A stretch of 64,000 nucleotides of DNA from Caulobacter sp. UNC279MFTsu5.1 (GCF_900114015.1 NZ_FORN01000022.1:16309-80308), one strand, 5' to 3'; counted from the first letter of the stretch, positions 9,377 through 18,141 are shown. Made by a program: numbers and translations. The notes: generated by a model from the sequence alone, not told the origin.

Positions 9377-9907
9377 TTAATTGTAGTTAGAGCTGACCGT
9401 GAAGCTGCCGGTGTAGGTGCCGGTGGCGGTGGACGTCGCCACCGGGAAGGAGCCGCCGACGTTGACGACCAGCGAGCCCGAACCGCCGAGCGAGCCGCTC
9501 AGCAATTGGGCGCTGGCCGAACCGACCATGTCGTTGCTGGTGGTCACCAGCAGGCTGTTGGCGCCGTTGACGATGCTGAAGGACGCCGGCACGCCGACGG
9601 AGATCGATTGGCCGCCTTCGCCGGCCACCGTGAACTGGGCGGCCGACGAACTGGTCGAGCCCAGGGCCACGGCGTCGCCGCCGCCGGTGATCGAACGGGC
9701 GCCGGCGGTGCTGACGACCACCGAGTTGCTGCCGGTCGACGGCCGGACAATGGTGCCGAAGGCCAGGTTGGCGTTGTTGGTCACCGAAAGGCCCCGGATG
9801 ATGGTGGCCGTGCCGGAGCCCGAGGCCGAGGCGGTGCTCTGAGCGAAAGCCGGAACGGCCAGGGCCGTCAGGGCGAGCGCCGCGGTGGCGCCGACAAGCA
9901 TCTTCAT
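9377..9907 (-). CDS. Major DUF4402 fibre subunit
   Basis: 176 residues from ATG 9907, with a GGAG ribosome site. The signal peptide starts MKMLVGATAALALTAL and is cleaved near AFAQ. The mature protein is small, Ser/Gly/Ala/Thr-rich and cysteine-free, with SGTATIIRGLSVTNNANLAFG, the hallmark DUF4402 opening, and ends in TGSFTVSSNYN. It has its own promoter region and a strong terminator directly behind it, as expected for the most abundant subunit. The frame extends to 9982, but that part lacks signal character. Function as a secreted fibre subunit is from family and neighbours. Confidence 0.82.
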   Translation of the reverse strand: MKMLVGATAALALTALAVPAFAQSTASASGSGTATIIRGLSVTNNANLAFGTIVRPSTGSNSVVVSTAGARSITGGGDAVALGSTSSSAAQFTVAGEGGQSISVGVPASFSIVNGANSLLVTTSNDMVGSASAQLLSGSLGGSGSLVVNVGGSFPVATSTATGTYTGSFTVSSNYN

Positions 9908-10006
9908 GTGTGTCTCCGTATTGATCCTGCAAACGTGGAAATTTTCCGCCCACTCCCGCCACACCAGCGGCGAGTGGTTCATGATTTACCGATATTAACC
10001 CGGCTC

Positions 10007-10030
10007 GAAATACCCAATACCGGGTATTTC
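10007..10030 (-). promoter_or_regulatory. Inverted-repeat operator upstream of major subunit
   Basis: GAAATACCC (10007-10015) and GGGTATTTC (10022-10030) are perfect 9-bp arms around 6 bp, about 100 bp upstream of ATG 9907. The inner half repeats the element at 5432-5449. TACCC arms in inverted orientation are compatible with NarL/FixJ-type half sites (inference). Confidence 0.5.
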
Positions 10031-10420
10031 AGGATCATTATTGAATAAATTTCGAATCTTCGGCCAGACATTGTCGATAAATACTACATTCTAACTATTT
10101 CTCTATTAAGCATGAATCCCAAAAACTCTCCTGACAGGCGATATTTCCCTGGAGCGGAGAATCTGGCGCGGCACGGCCGCCAACCCTCTTTTCCGAATCT
10201 TCCAACCTGCGGGAGCCCCCCCCGCCCCTCCAGCCGCCGCCCCCTCATCAAGCCGGACGCGCCGGACTATTGCGCGCTGGCTGATCGGTTCGCCTTCAGG
10301 CGGCCGCTCTATCTGGAATGGCAGACCGCACAACCTCGCCCGCACGACCGGTCGCTCTGGCGATGAGCCAGAGGCCTTGCTAGGATCTCAGGCTAGTCCA
10401 GCCCCGCCCCGGAGAGGTCC
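10031..10420. other. Intergenic region, no supported gene
   Basis: The first 100 bp are AT-rich, unlike the rest of the window. The remainder contains overlapping 79- and 84-codon open frames on opposite strands without ribosome sites or family features, and C-runs near 10215. I see no gene here. Confidence 0.6.
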
Positions 10421-10585
10421 ATGAGCGTCGGGCTGGTCCGGATTCTAACGCCGCTCCGTCCGACCTCGAACCTTCCTTCTTTGGTCCCAGATCTCGCCTT
10501 CGACCTCAGCAAAGATCGCTGTCGCGTCCTTGGCCGGCGGCCGGGCACGGATGGCGGCGCGGTGGCCGTCTCGCAGGTGCGCTAG
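10421..10585 (+). CDS. Possible small ORF upstream of CYTH gene
   Basis: ATG 10421 with GGAGAGG four bases upstream opens a 54-codon frame ending TAG 10583-10585, 14 bp before the CYTH start. The product (MSVGLVRILTPLRPTS at its start) shows no signal peptide, membrane segment or family motif. The ribosome site and spacing suggest it could be translated and coupled to the next gene, but coding is unproven. Confidence 0.3.
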   Translation: MSVGLVRILTPLRPTSNLPSLVPDLAFDLSKDRCRVLGRRPGTDGGAVAVSQVR

Positions 10586-10599
10586 CGACAGGGCAAGTG

Positions 10600-11103
10600 A
10601 TGGGCGTCGAAATCGAACGCAAGTTCCTGGTGATCAGCGAGACCTGGCGCGATCACGCGACCGCCGGGCGAAAGATCCGACAGGGTTATCTGGCGCGAGA
10701 CGGCAACACCGTGCGAGTTCGGCGCACCGAGGATCGCGCCATCCTGACCATCAAGGGCCCTCGGTCCGGCTTGTCCCGGCGAGAGCACGAGTACGAGATC
10801 CCTCTCGCCGAGGCCGACCAGCTCCTGACTCACCTTTGCCTGAGGCCCCTCATCGACAAGACCCGCTTCGAGGTCGTCGTCGCCGATCATGTCTGGGAAG
10901 TCGACGTCTACAACGGCGCCCATCATGGCCTGGTCCTGGCGGAAATCGAGCTGGACGCCGAGGACGAGCTTTTCGTTCGCCCGATCTGGCTGGGTGCGGA
11001 GGTCACGGGCGATCCACACTACGGCTTTCAGGGCCTGAGCCGCTCCGAAACACTACGGGGTGTCTCAGGCGAGGAGGCTCGTTCGTTCGCGCCTCCTAGA
11101 TAA
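10600..11103 (+). CDS. CYTH-domain protein (triphosphate tunnel family)
   Basis: 167 residues. The opening VEIERKFLV is the diagnostic EXEXK motif of CYTH/TTM proteins. Further tunnel residues appear in RQGYLARDGNTVRVRRT, AILTIKG and REHEYEIPL, then LIDKTRFEV, WEVDVYNGAHHGLVLAEIEL. These alternating acidic and basic residues bind triphosphate and metal in the family; members hydrolyse tripolyphosphate or related substrates. Size matches single-domain bacterial members. ATG 10600 is preferred over GTG 10597. It is monocistronic or follows the small ORF at 10421. Confidence 0.92.
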   Translation: MGVEIERKFLVISETWRDHATAGRKIRQGYLARDGNTVRVRRTEDRAILTIKGPRSGLSRREHEYEIPLAEADQLLTHLCLRPLIDKTRFEVVVADHVWEVDVYNGAHHGLVLAEIELDAEDELFVRPIWLGAEVTGDPHYGFQGLSRSETLRGVSGEEARSFAPPR

Positions 11104-11156
11104 CCCGCCGCCTGAGCACGGTCAGGAATGAAGATCGGCGAGCGCATTGGGCGACT

Positions 11157-11197
11157 CCTGACTAGGCCAGCGCGAGGCACGCGCGGGCCTAGTCAGG
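11157..11197. terminator. Bidirectional hairpin between convergent genes
   Basis: Perfect 12-bp arms CCTGACTAGGCC (11157-11168) and GGCCTAGTCAGG (11186-11197) around a GC-rich loop. It lies between the CYTH gene (ends 11103) and the convergent TBDR (ends 11218). A weaker 7-bp stem overlaps the CYTH stop at 11072-11097. Confidence 0.7.
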
Positions 11198-11217
11198 GAA
11201 CCATCTGAACAACCCGC

Positions 11218-14109
11218 CTAGAACTTGGCCCGCAGGCCGAAGCTGACCGTGCGGCCGTACTTGGTGTAGCCGCCGAACCAACCGCCCTTGACGAACTGCC
11301 ATTGGGCCGCGTCGGTCAGGTTCTGGGCTTCGATCGCGGCGGTGATCCGCGGCGTGATCTTGTAGCTGACGCTCGCGTCCAGGGAGCCGAACGCGGAATC
11401 GTTCAGGGCTGAAAGGCCGGCGCCGCCGACGTCCTGCAGGACATCGTCGACCCAGCTGTAGCTGGCCCGGGCGGCGAAGCGGTCCTTCTCATAGAAGCCG
11501 GTGACGTTGAAACTGTTCTTGCCGACATTGACCATCGCGTCCTTCAGCATCGGCGAGTAGGTCGCCTCGGTATCGGTGTAGGTGTAGTTGGCCAGGAAGC
11601 CGAGGCCGTCGAACGGGGCCGGCAGGGCCTTGAACAGATGCTGGTAGGCCAGCTCGACGCCCTTGATGGTCGCCTGGCCGCCATTGGTCGGCGAGGTCAG
11701 CTGATAGGTCTGGCCGTCGACCACGATGTTGGTCGTCTGGCTGTAAACAAAGGTGGTGATGTCCTTGTAGAAAGCGCCGGCGATCAGGGCGCTGCCGGGG
11801 GCGAAGTACCACTCCAGCGTCGCGTCGTACTGCCAGGCCTCGAAAGGTTTGAGCTGCGGGTTGCCGCCCACCGCCGTCAGTTGCACGCCCGAGGAGTTCA
11901 GCGTCAGGCGCGGGGCGAGATCGGCCAGCGACGGCCGGGTGATCACCTTGGCGGCCGCGACGTGGACCTGCAGGGTGTCGGACAGCTCCAGCACGAAGTT
12001 GGCTGTGGGCAGCACGTCGCTGTAGGTCTTCACGTAGCGCACCGGCAGCGCCGCCGAACCGTTGTCGGCATGGCCGGCCGAGACCTGCTTGGTGTGGGCC
12101 ACGCGGGCTCCCACCTGGCCCCGCAGCGGCGCGCCGAACAGGCTGGTGTCGAGCTCGGTCAGGCCGTAGCCCGCGGCGATATCCTCCGACACATGGTACG
12201 AGTTGCGCTGGTCGGCGCGCAGCGTGCCCTTCTGGGTTTTATCCGCCAGGGCCCAGAACGCGGCCGGGTCGGGCATTACCCAGGTGGTCGGCAGGGTTCC
12301 GTCGACGTCGCCCAGGAAGTCGCTGACCGGGAAGGCGTCGAAATACTCGGCGCCGAACTTCTTGTTGGCCAGGTTGGTGGTGTAGTTAATGTCGGCGCGG
12401 TTGTACTCGCGCGAACGCTCCCGGTATTTCACGCCGAATTGGACGCGGCTGAACGGCCCCCGGGTGATCGGGCGCTCGGCGTCGAACTGGATGGCGGTCT
12501 CGTCGTCGGTCGAGTCGTTGACGCGCCACTCGATGCGACGGAACGGCAGCAGCGACGGGTTGCTAAAGTCGGTAGTCAGCAGCTTGACGCTCGGGATGGC
12601 GTCGCCGGCCCGCGTCATCGAGAACGTCGTCTGGCCGATCGCCCCCTGCAGGCGCGTGCGGGTGATCGGGTTGGACGTCTCCGAGAAGGCTCTGGCGTAG
12701 GCGAGATCGGCGGTCAGGGTCCAGTCTTCCAGCTTCTGGCGGATCTTGCCGGCGACCATCAGGTTGTCATGGGCGAGGTCGCTGACCTCCCGGCCGATCT
12801 GCGAGGTCGAAGTCACAGTCCCGCCGACCAGGGTGTTGTCCTTGATCACGGCCGTGCCCGGAACCAGTGTCGCTGCGGGCTGGTCGGCCGAATAGGTCAG
12901 CTCGTCGTAGTGATCGTCCAGCTTGGTGTAGCTGGCGTCGAAGATCACCTCGGTCTTGTCCGTCGGCCGATACTGGACCGACAATACGACGCCCTTGCGC
13001 TCGCGATCCTCGCGCTCGAGGGTCGGGCGGATGGCGGTGGGAAAAAGGTAGATCCCCTGGGCGATCAGGCTCTTGCCCAGGGTCGTGGCCGGATCCGAAT
13101 AGCTCCAGCCCACGCCGGTGATGCGGTCCTGGCGCAGGGTGCGCTGGTCGTAGACCCCCGCGGCCAACACCCCGAAGGTCCCGGCCTGGTTCGTCCAGCT
13201 GGCCAGGCCCGAAACGCGCGGGTCGGTCTTGCCGGCCAGCTCCGGCCTGCTGGCCGTGGCCGACAAGGCCAAGGTGCTGCGGCCCAGGTCCAGGGGGCGG
13301 AAGGTCTTGATGTCGACCACCCCGCCGATCGCGCCTTCGTCCAACGAGGCGAGCGGCGTCTTGCCCACTTCGACGCCGGCCACCAGCTCGGACGGCAGGG
13401 TGTCGAAGCGGAACTGGCGACCGCTCTGGCCGCTGTCGCGCATGTTCTCGTTCACCGCCGCGCTACGGCCGTTGAGGGTGACGATCTGGAAATTGGGTCC
13501 CAGCCCACGGACACGCACGAACAGGCCCTCACCCCGGTCGCGGGTGATGGCCACGCCCGGCACCCGCTGCAGGGCCTCGGCGATGTTGTTGGACGGGAAC
13601 TTGCCGATGTCCTCGGCCGAGATGCCGTCGACCACGTTCACGGCCTTGCGCTTCTCCGACAGAGCTCGGGCCAGCGAGTTGGCGAAGCCGCCGGTCACCA
13701 CGATCTCCTCGACGGTGCTGGACGCCTCCTGCGGCGCATCGGCGATCGGCGCGGCGGGGTCCGAGGCGCGGGGCGCCGCCGCGGTCGAGATCTTCTGGAC
13801 GACCGGGCGAAGGATAGCCGCGCCGCCGCTGCGCACGAAGGTCAGGCCGGTGCCGCGCAGCAGTTGGGTCAGACCGCTCTCGACATTCAGCGAACCCGTG
13901 ACCCCGCCCGTGCGCTTGCCTGCCAGCAGGGCCGGGTCGGCCAGGACCTGCAGACCCGTGGCGCGCGAGAAGGCCGGCAGAGCCGAAGCCAGGTCGCCCG
14001 CCGGAATGGCCAGGACGGGCTTGGTCGCCGGGGCGGCCACGGCTGGCGCGGCGGTCAGCAGGGCCGCGGCGGACGCCGCGCCAAGCCAGGCAAAGGTTTT
14101 GGAAATCAT
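11218..14109 (-). CDS. TonB-dependent receptor with N-terminal STN signalling domain
   Basis: 963 residues from ATG 14109, with a signal peptide ending near AVAAP. Next is a secretin/TonB N-terminal short domain (IPAGDLASALPAFSRATGLQ ... LLRGTGLTFV), which talks to an inner-membrane FecR protein. The plug has a TonB box-like VEEIVVTG, then NIAEALQRVPGVAITRDRGEG and VRGLGPNFQIVTLNG. A 22-strand-type barrel ends in an aromatic strand (GRTVSFGLRAKF). The frame extends 58 codons upstream into the end of the FecR gene, but that part is not signal-like. It forms a sigma/FecR/receptor set with the next two genes, so it should both import a ligand and trigger its own transcription. The ligand is unknown. 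Confidence 0.93.
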   Translation of the reverse strand: MISKTFAWLGAASAAALLTAAPAVAAPATKPVLAIPAGDLASALPAFSRATGLQVLADPALLAGKRTGGVTGSLNVESGLTQLLRGTGLTFVRSGGAAILRPVVQKISTAAAPRASDPAAPIADAPQEASSTVEEIVVTGGFANSLARALSEKRKAVNVVDGISAEDIGKFPSNNIAEALQRVPGVAITRDRGEGLFVRVRGLGPNFQIVTLNGRSAAVNENMRDSGQSGRQFRFDTLPSELVAGVEVGKTPLASLDEGAIGGVVDIKTFRPLDLGRSTLALSATASRPELAGKTDPRVSGLASWTNQAGTFGVLAAGVYDQRTLRQDRITGVGWSYSDPATTLGKSLIAQGIYLFPTAIRPTLEREDRERKGVVLSVQYRPTDKTEVIFDASYTKLDDHYDELTYSADQPAATLVPGTAVIKDNTLVGGTVTSTSQIGREVSDLAHDNLMVAGKIRQKLEDWTLTADLAYARAFSETSNPITRTRLQGAIGQTTFSMTRAGDAIPSVKLLTTDFSNPSLLPFRRIEWRVNDSTDDETAIQFDAERPITRGPFSRVQFGVKYRERSREYNRADINYTTNLANKKFGAEYFDAFPVSDFLGDVDGTLPTTWVMPDPAAFWALADKTQKGTLRADQRNSYHVSEDIAAGYGLTELDTSLFGAPLRGQVGARVAHTKQVSAGHADNGSAALPVRYVKTYSDVLPTANFVLELSDTLQVHVAAAKVITRPSLADLAPRLTLNSSGVQLTAVGGNPQLKPFEAWQYDATLEWYFAPGSALIAGAFYKDITTFVYSQTTNIVVDGQTYQLTSPTNGGQATIKGVELAYQHLFKALPAPFDGLGFLANYTYTDTEATYSPMLKDAMVNVGKNSFNVTGFYEKDRFAARASYSWVDDVLQDVGGAGLSALNDSAFGSLDASVSYKITPRITAAIEAQNLTDAAQWQFVKGGWFGGYTKYGRTVSFGLRAKF

Positions 14110-14180
14110 CGCATCATCCCCGAATTCGCGCGGCGCATTCGCCGGCTTCGGCGAGGAAGACGTTGGCCGTCCTCGATCCC

Positions 14181-14205
14181 GGACAGGGAATTTTGTGAAG
14201 TTTCC
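14181..14205 (-). promoter_or_regulatory. Possible ECF promoter for the STN receptor
   Basis: On the minus strand, GGAAAC (14200-14205) and TGTCC (14181-14185) are spaced 14 bp apart in the 124-bp gap between fecR and the receptor. The layout resembles a FecI-type -35/-10 pair, though the spacer is slightly short. Confidence 0.3.
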
Positions 14206-14233
14206 GCGACGCCCCAGACGAACTGCGGGGCGG

Positions 14234-15160
14234 TCAGCGCGACAACACCAGGCTTCCCGCCTGTTTGCGAACCTGGAAGCCATGGACCAGGGCCAGATTG
14301 CGGACCAGGGCTTCAGACTCGTCCAAACGGAACCTCCCAGCTACGCGTCGGCGGCCCAGGGCGGCGTCGTCGATGACGATCGGCGTCTTGGAGGCGCGAT
14401 TGAGACGCTCGACCAGCCGCGCCAGCGTCACGCCGTCGGTCTCCAGCCAGCCCGAGCGCCAATCGTCCGCTGACGGATCAAAGGCGCGCGGACGGGAAAG
14501 GCGGCCATCCTTAGCGAAGGCTCGCTGGCCCGCCGTCAGGTCGGTGGTGCGGCGGATCAGTCCCCCGGGCGCCAGGCGCACCTTGCCGCGATGCACAGAC
14601 AGCTCCAGCCTGCCGTCGCCGCGCTCCAGGTCGAAGGCCGTGCCTAGGACCCGCGCCGAGCCCTCCGGCGCGCTGATCGTGAAGGGGCGCGCGGCGTCGT
14701 GGGCGATGTCGAAGAAGGCCTCGCCGGTCACCAAGCGCGCCTCGCGTCGGTGCGCGCCGATCCGGGCCTCCAGCCGGGTGGCGCCGTCCAGCGTCACCCG
14801 CGAGCCGTCGGCCAGAGCCACCGTCCGGATCTCTCCCGGTGCGGTCTCGAATCGCGCCGGATCCACGACCATCAACTGCAGCTGGGGCCAGGCGACAGCC
14901 AGGACGACCGCGCAGGCCGTCAGCCCACCCGCCAGCGTCGCGATCGTCGTCCATCCGGGCCGACGCACCGAACGCCGCTGGACGTTGAGGGCCATGGCCT
15001 CGGTCAAGGCCGCATCCTGGGCCGTGGCCCACAGCCGGTCGAAGGCCGCTCCGTTCGCCGGATCCGCCGCCCGCCAAGCGTCGAAGTCCTGGTCGTCACC
15101 GTCCTCGCGGTCCAGGCGGCGCGCCACCCACATCGCCGCCTTTTGTCGGGTCCGGTTCAT
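14234..15160 (-). CDS. FecR-type anti-sigma regulator
   Basis: 308 residues. An N-terminal cytoplasmic DUF4880-like segment (AAMWVARRLDREDGDDQDFDAW) is followed by one membrane helix (IATLAGGLTACAVVLAVAW). The periplasmic FecR domain has ETAPGEIRTVALADGSRVTLDGATRLEARIG and GEAFFDIAHDAARPFTI. A DUF4974 tail (VTLARLVERLNRASKTPIVID) completes it. It transmits the receptor signal to the sigma factor. Its ATG overlaps the sigma stop by 4 bp. Confidence 0.93.
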   Translation of the reverse strand: MNRTRQKAAMWVARRLDREDGDDQDFDAWRAADPANGAAFDRLWATAQDAALTEAMALNVQRRSVRRPGWTTIATLAGGLTACAVVLAVAWPQLQLMVVDPARFETAPGEIRTVALADGSRVTLDGATRLEARIGAHRREARLVTGEAFFDIAHDAARPFTISAPEGSARVLGTAFDLERGDGRLELSVHRGKVRLAPGGLIRRTTDLTAGQRAFAKDGRLSRPRAFDPSADDWRSGWLETDGVTLARLVERLNRASKTPIVIDDAALGRRRVAGRFRLDESEALVRNLALVHGFQVRKQAGSLVLSR

Positions 15161-15660
15161 GACCGGCCTCTCGTGCGGCGCTCGGCCTTGGCCATTTCGC
15201 GATGCAACTGCTCCAGCGCCCGCACCACGTGCTTCTCGACGGCCGGCTCGTTCATCTTCAGCTCGGCGGCGATCTGGCGGGTGGAATGGCCGTACAGCCG
15301 CCGCCGGATGAACACGTCGCGCCGCAACGGCGGCATGGCGTCCAGCGCCTTTCCGAACACCTCGACCTTCTGGCGGTGCATCAGGATCTGCTCCGGTGCG
15401 GGGGCCTCGCAGGGAAGGTCGTCGTCCAGCGCTTCAACCGCTCGGCGGCTCCGAAGACGAAAGTGGTCGCGGACCAGATTCAGCGCGATCCGATAACCCA
15501 GGGCCGCCCGGTCGACCACGGTCCGCGCCCGCTCGTAGGTCACCAGGCGCAGCAGGGTCTCCTGCACCAGATCATCGGCAGCGGCCGGATCGCGCGTGCG
15601 GCGGACGATGAAGTGATAGAGGTCGTGACGCTGGGCGCGCAGGCTGGCGAGGTCGCTCAT
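15157..15660 (-). CDS. ECF sigma factor, FecI-like
   Basis: 167 residues from ATG 15660. Sigma region 2 is seen in LYHFIVRRTRDPAAADDLVQETLLRLV and region 4 in ALDAMPPLRRDVFIRRRLYGHSTRQIA with the helix-turn-helix MNEPAVEKHVVRAL. The length is typical. An upstream extension to 15771 is open but lacks sigma features. It is first gene of the sigma/FecR/receptor unit and should direct receptor transcription when the anti-sigma protein receives the ligand signal. Confidence 0.92.
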   Translation of the reverse strand: MSDLASLRAQRHDLYHFIVRRTRDPAAADDLVQETLLRLVTYERARTVVDRAALGYRIALNLVRDHFRLRSRRAVEALDDDLPCEAPAPEQILMHRQKVEVFGKALDAMPPLRRDVFIRRRLYGHSTRQIAAELKMNEPAVEKHVVRALEQLHREMAKAERRTRGRS

Positions 15661-15868
15661 CCCCGTCCGCCTTCGGCGCGGGCGAGACGGACAGGAACGG
15701 GCGAGTCTCTGCAAACCATGGCCGGCGCCTAGCACGCCTTGATGACAGTTTGCGCGACGCGCACCAGCCATGGCGACACATAGTCCGCCACCCGCCGCTC
15801 CATGCGCGGCGTGGGAGCGCCCCGGCGGCGGCGACCGCAGCGCTCACATCGCTTGCGGAGCTCCGTCG

Positions 15869-16219
15869 CTACCCCGGTGAGCGCGCGGCGACGACGATGA
15901 TCTCGACCTTGTAGTCGGGCGTCGCCAACCGGGCCTCGCCCGTCGCGCGGGCCGGCGGGTTGGCTCCGTCGACCCAGGCGTCCCAGACCGCGTTCATCGC
16001 GCCGAAATCGGCCATGTCGGCCAGCCAGATCGTGGCCGACAGGATCTCGGCCTTGCTCGAGCCGGCTTCGGCCAGAAGCGCTTCGATCTGGCCGAGGATC
16101 TGCCGAGTCTGATCGGCGACGCCGGCGCCGGGCGCGCCGACCTGCCCGGCCAGATAGACGGTCTCGTTGTGGATGACGGCCTGGCTCATGCGCGGACCGG
16201 GGTGCAGGCGGGTAATCAT
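15869..16219 (-). CDS. ridA: RidA family enamine/imine deaminase
   Basis: 116 residues with the RidA/YjgF fold signature: [35 protein letters not shown], and [19 protein letters not shown], where the Arg in the last block is the family's substrate-binding position. RidA proteins hydrolyse reactive 2-aminoacrylate and other imines made by PLP enzymes or amino-acid dehydrogenases. GGAG precedes ATG 16219. It lies directly behind the remains of a D-amino-acid dehydrogenase gene, whose imino-acid product it probably once handled. Confidence 0.9.
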   Translation of the reverse strand: MITRLHPGPRMSQAVIHNETVYLAGQVGAPGAGVADQTRQILGQIEALLAEAGSSKAEILSATIWLADMADFGAMNAVWDAWVDGANPPARATGEARLATPDYKVEIIVVAARSPG

Positions 16220-16259
16220 AGAAAATCTCCGAAAGCAGGTTCTTCGAAAAACGGAAAGG

Positions 16260-16432
16260 TCAGGCGTAGCGGGCGATCGACAGGTCGTCGGTGCGGATCG
16301 GCGTTGGCGAAACTGGTCTCGAGGGCCGGCCCCTCGCGGCGATCGACCAGCACGACCTCATGCCCGGCCTTGGCCAGATAATAGGCGTTGGTGATGCCGA
16401 TGACGCCCCCGCCCAGAACCGCGACGCGATAG
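16260..16432 (-). pseudogene. D-amino-acid dehydrogenase (dadA) remnant, internally deleted
   Basis: Two ends of one gene survive. The start reads [19 protein letters not shown] then [19 protein letters not shown], the GxGxxG FAD-binding opening of DadA. The protein then loses its frame: the next codons in another frame give [11 protein letters not shown] and a stop (16260-16262), which matches a DadA C-terminus. Some 350 residues between them are gone. The 5' end is fused in frame to a TBDR fragment at about 16430, so the true start codon is also lost. It sits just upstream of ridA in the usual order. This is inactive. Confidence 0.75.
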
Positions 16433-16860
16433 GCCTTGCTGAAGACGTTCTTGCCCCACAGGCTCAGCGATTCGCCACTGGCGTCATGGGTGTAGGTCAG
16501 CGAGGCGTTGCTGGCGTTGCAGGCCTTCTGCTTGGACGACAGGCCGTTGGTCACTTCCAGATACTGGTCGTCGTACCAGACCCCGTCGACCTGGGCGGCC
16601 AGATTGCCCCGCGCCACGTCGACATTGTAGCGGAGCAGATAGTTGAAGCTGTAGCGCGGCGCGTTGGGGAACTTGGCCCCGACAAATGTTCTTCTGCGGG
16701 AAGTCGCAGACGAAGAAGCCGCCCTGGTTCTTGCAGTACTGGGCGTCCAGGGCCCCGGGGAAGAACTCAGGCCCGATCTGGGTTCCCGTCGCTGGAACGC
16801 TGGCCACACGCGAGGTCTGCCAGGTCGCGCCGAACATCGCGTCGAAATTGCGCGACGGCG
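16433..16860 (-). pseudogene. TonB-dependent receptor fragment with frameshift
   Basis: A piece of receptor barrel: [19 protein letters not shown] and [18 protein letters not shown] lie in one frame, and [20 protein letters not shown] to [18 protein letters not shown] in the next, with the shift near 16680-16690. There is no signal peptide, plug or C-terminal aromatic strand. The fragment runs directly into the dadA start. Together they look like the scar of two deletions in a TBDR-dadA-ridA cluster. A 220-codon open frame crosses the junction but is not expected to make a functional protein. Confidence 0.75.
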
Positions 16861-16880
16861 ACCTGTCGCGACGATCACGG

Positions 16881-16899
16881 ATTGCGTCCGGGACGCAAT
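16881..16899. promoter_or_regulatory. 19-bp perfect palindrome upstream of LacI gene
   Basis: ATTGCGTCC and GGACGCAAT flank a single G. It lies 40 bp before the lacI-type start and at the broken 5' edge of the receptor remnant. It has the form of a dimeric regulator site; the binding protein is not evident. Confidence 0.45.
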
Positions 16900-16939
16900 G
16901 GACTAGGTAGCATGTAGAACGACGGCGACGGGGGAGCGA

Positions 16940-17965
16940 TTGGCGAGAAACGCAGGGGGTGGTCGTCCGACGATTATCGACGTCGCGGCCAAAGCGGGCG
17001 TGTCGCCGATGACGGTTTCACGCGTGATCAACGGCCGCACAGGCGTTGGCCCCGACACACGCAAGGCGGTTGCGGCGGCAATCGAGATCCTGGGCTACAC
17101 CCCCAACGTCGCAGCGCGCAGCCTGGTGACCTCCACCGAGCTGAGGATCGGAGTGATCTACTCCAATCCCAGCGCGGCCTTCATGAGCGACTTCCTGACG
17201 GGCGTCTACGAGGAGGCCTCGGCGCGCGGGGCCCACCTGATCCTGCTCAAGGGCGAACAGGGCGGACGCGCGCTTGAGCCCGCCGCGCTTGGAAGCCTGA
17301 TCGCGTCAGGCGTCCTGGGCGTGATCCTCGCCCCGCCGCTTGGCGAATCCCCCGGCCTGCTGGAGGCGCTTCGCAAGGCCCGGCTGCCGATGGCGGCCGT
17401 GGGCGCCTATGACGTCGAGGGCGCGATCTGCGTGCGCATCGACGATCGCCGCGCCGCCTATGAAATGACGCGCGAATTGATCGATCTCGGCCATCGCCGC
17501 CTGGGATTCATCCTGGGCAATCCGGACCAGGCGGCAAGCGCCGAACGCTTGGCGGGCTTCCATGCCGCCGTGCGCGAGACCGATGGCGTGACGACGGCGA
17601 TCGCTCAAGGCGATTTCAGCTTCACCTCGGGATTGGCGGCGGCCGAACAACTGCTCGACGCCGCCCAGCCACCGACGGCGATCTTCGCCAGCAACGACGA
17701 CATGGCCGCCGCCGTCGTCTCCGTCGCCCATCGCCGCCATCTTGACGTCCCGGGTGAACTGACCGTCGCCGGATTTGACGACACTTCGGCCGCGGTCACC
17801 CTTTGGCCGCCGCTCACGACGGTCCGCCAGCCCGTGCGCAAACTGGCGGCCGAGGCGCTTGGCCTGCTGACCGCCCGCATCGCGGGCGTCGAACCGCCGG
17901 GCGCAGGCGGCGATCGCGTGCTCGACCATGAGATCGTCACCCGGCTGTCAGCATCACGCCTCTAG
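16940..17965 (+). CDS. LacI-family transcriptional regulator
   Basis: 341 residues from TTG 16940, with a GGGGGAG ribosome site. The N-terminal helix-turn-helix is classic: TIIDVAAKAGVSPMTVSRVI, then the hinge IEILGYTPNVAARSL. The periplasmic-binding-like core has IGVIYSNPSAAFMSDFLTGV, RRLGFILGNPD, TAIFASNDDMAAAVV and the family ending LTVAGFDDTSAAVTLWPPLTTVRQP. It should bind a sugar or derivative and repress nearby uptake genes. The receptor at 18391, with two LacI-like operators between, is the likely target. Confidence 0.95.
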   Translation: MARNAGGGRPTIIDVAAKAGVSPMTVSRVINGRTGVGPDTRKAVAAAIEILGYTPNVAARSLVTSTELRIGVIYSNPSAAFMSDFLTGVYEEASARGAHLILLKGEQGGRALEPAALGSLIASGVLGVILAPPLGESPGLLEALRKARLPMAAVGAYDVEGAICVRIDDRRAAYEMTRELIDLGHRRLGFILGNPDQAASAERLAGFHAAVRETDGVTTAIAQGDFSFTSGLAAAEQLLDAAQPPTAIFASNDDMAAAVVSVAHRRHLDVPGELTVAGFDDTSAAVTLWPPLTTVRQPVRKLAAEALGLLTARIAGVEPPGAGGDRVLDHEIVTRLSASRL

Positions 17966-18141
17966 GGGCGAAGCGTCTAATCCCCTTCCCGCCTCATAGC
18001 GAAGAAAAGTCCGCGAGTTCGAAGTCCAGTCGCGCGACTAAGTTCTACCCACGGTTTCGCGACCACGAGACCCAAAGAGTCCGGCCTCTCTCCGGCTGAA
18101 GGTCTCATCGCGGGTGTCCGCAACCGCCGCAGCCCGTCACA

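Noticed and set aside
10106..10366. Opposed 79- and 84-codon frames
   Set aside because: Mutually antisense, no ribosome site, no recognisable product.
11638..14376. 912-codon plus-strand open frame
   Set aside because: Antisense shadow of the STN receptor; Gln/Arg/Gly-rich without any domain, a product of high GC content.
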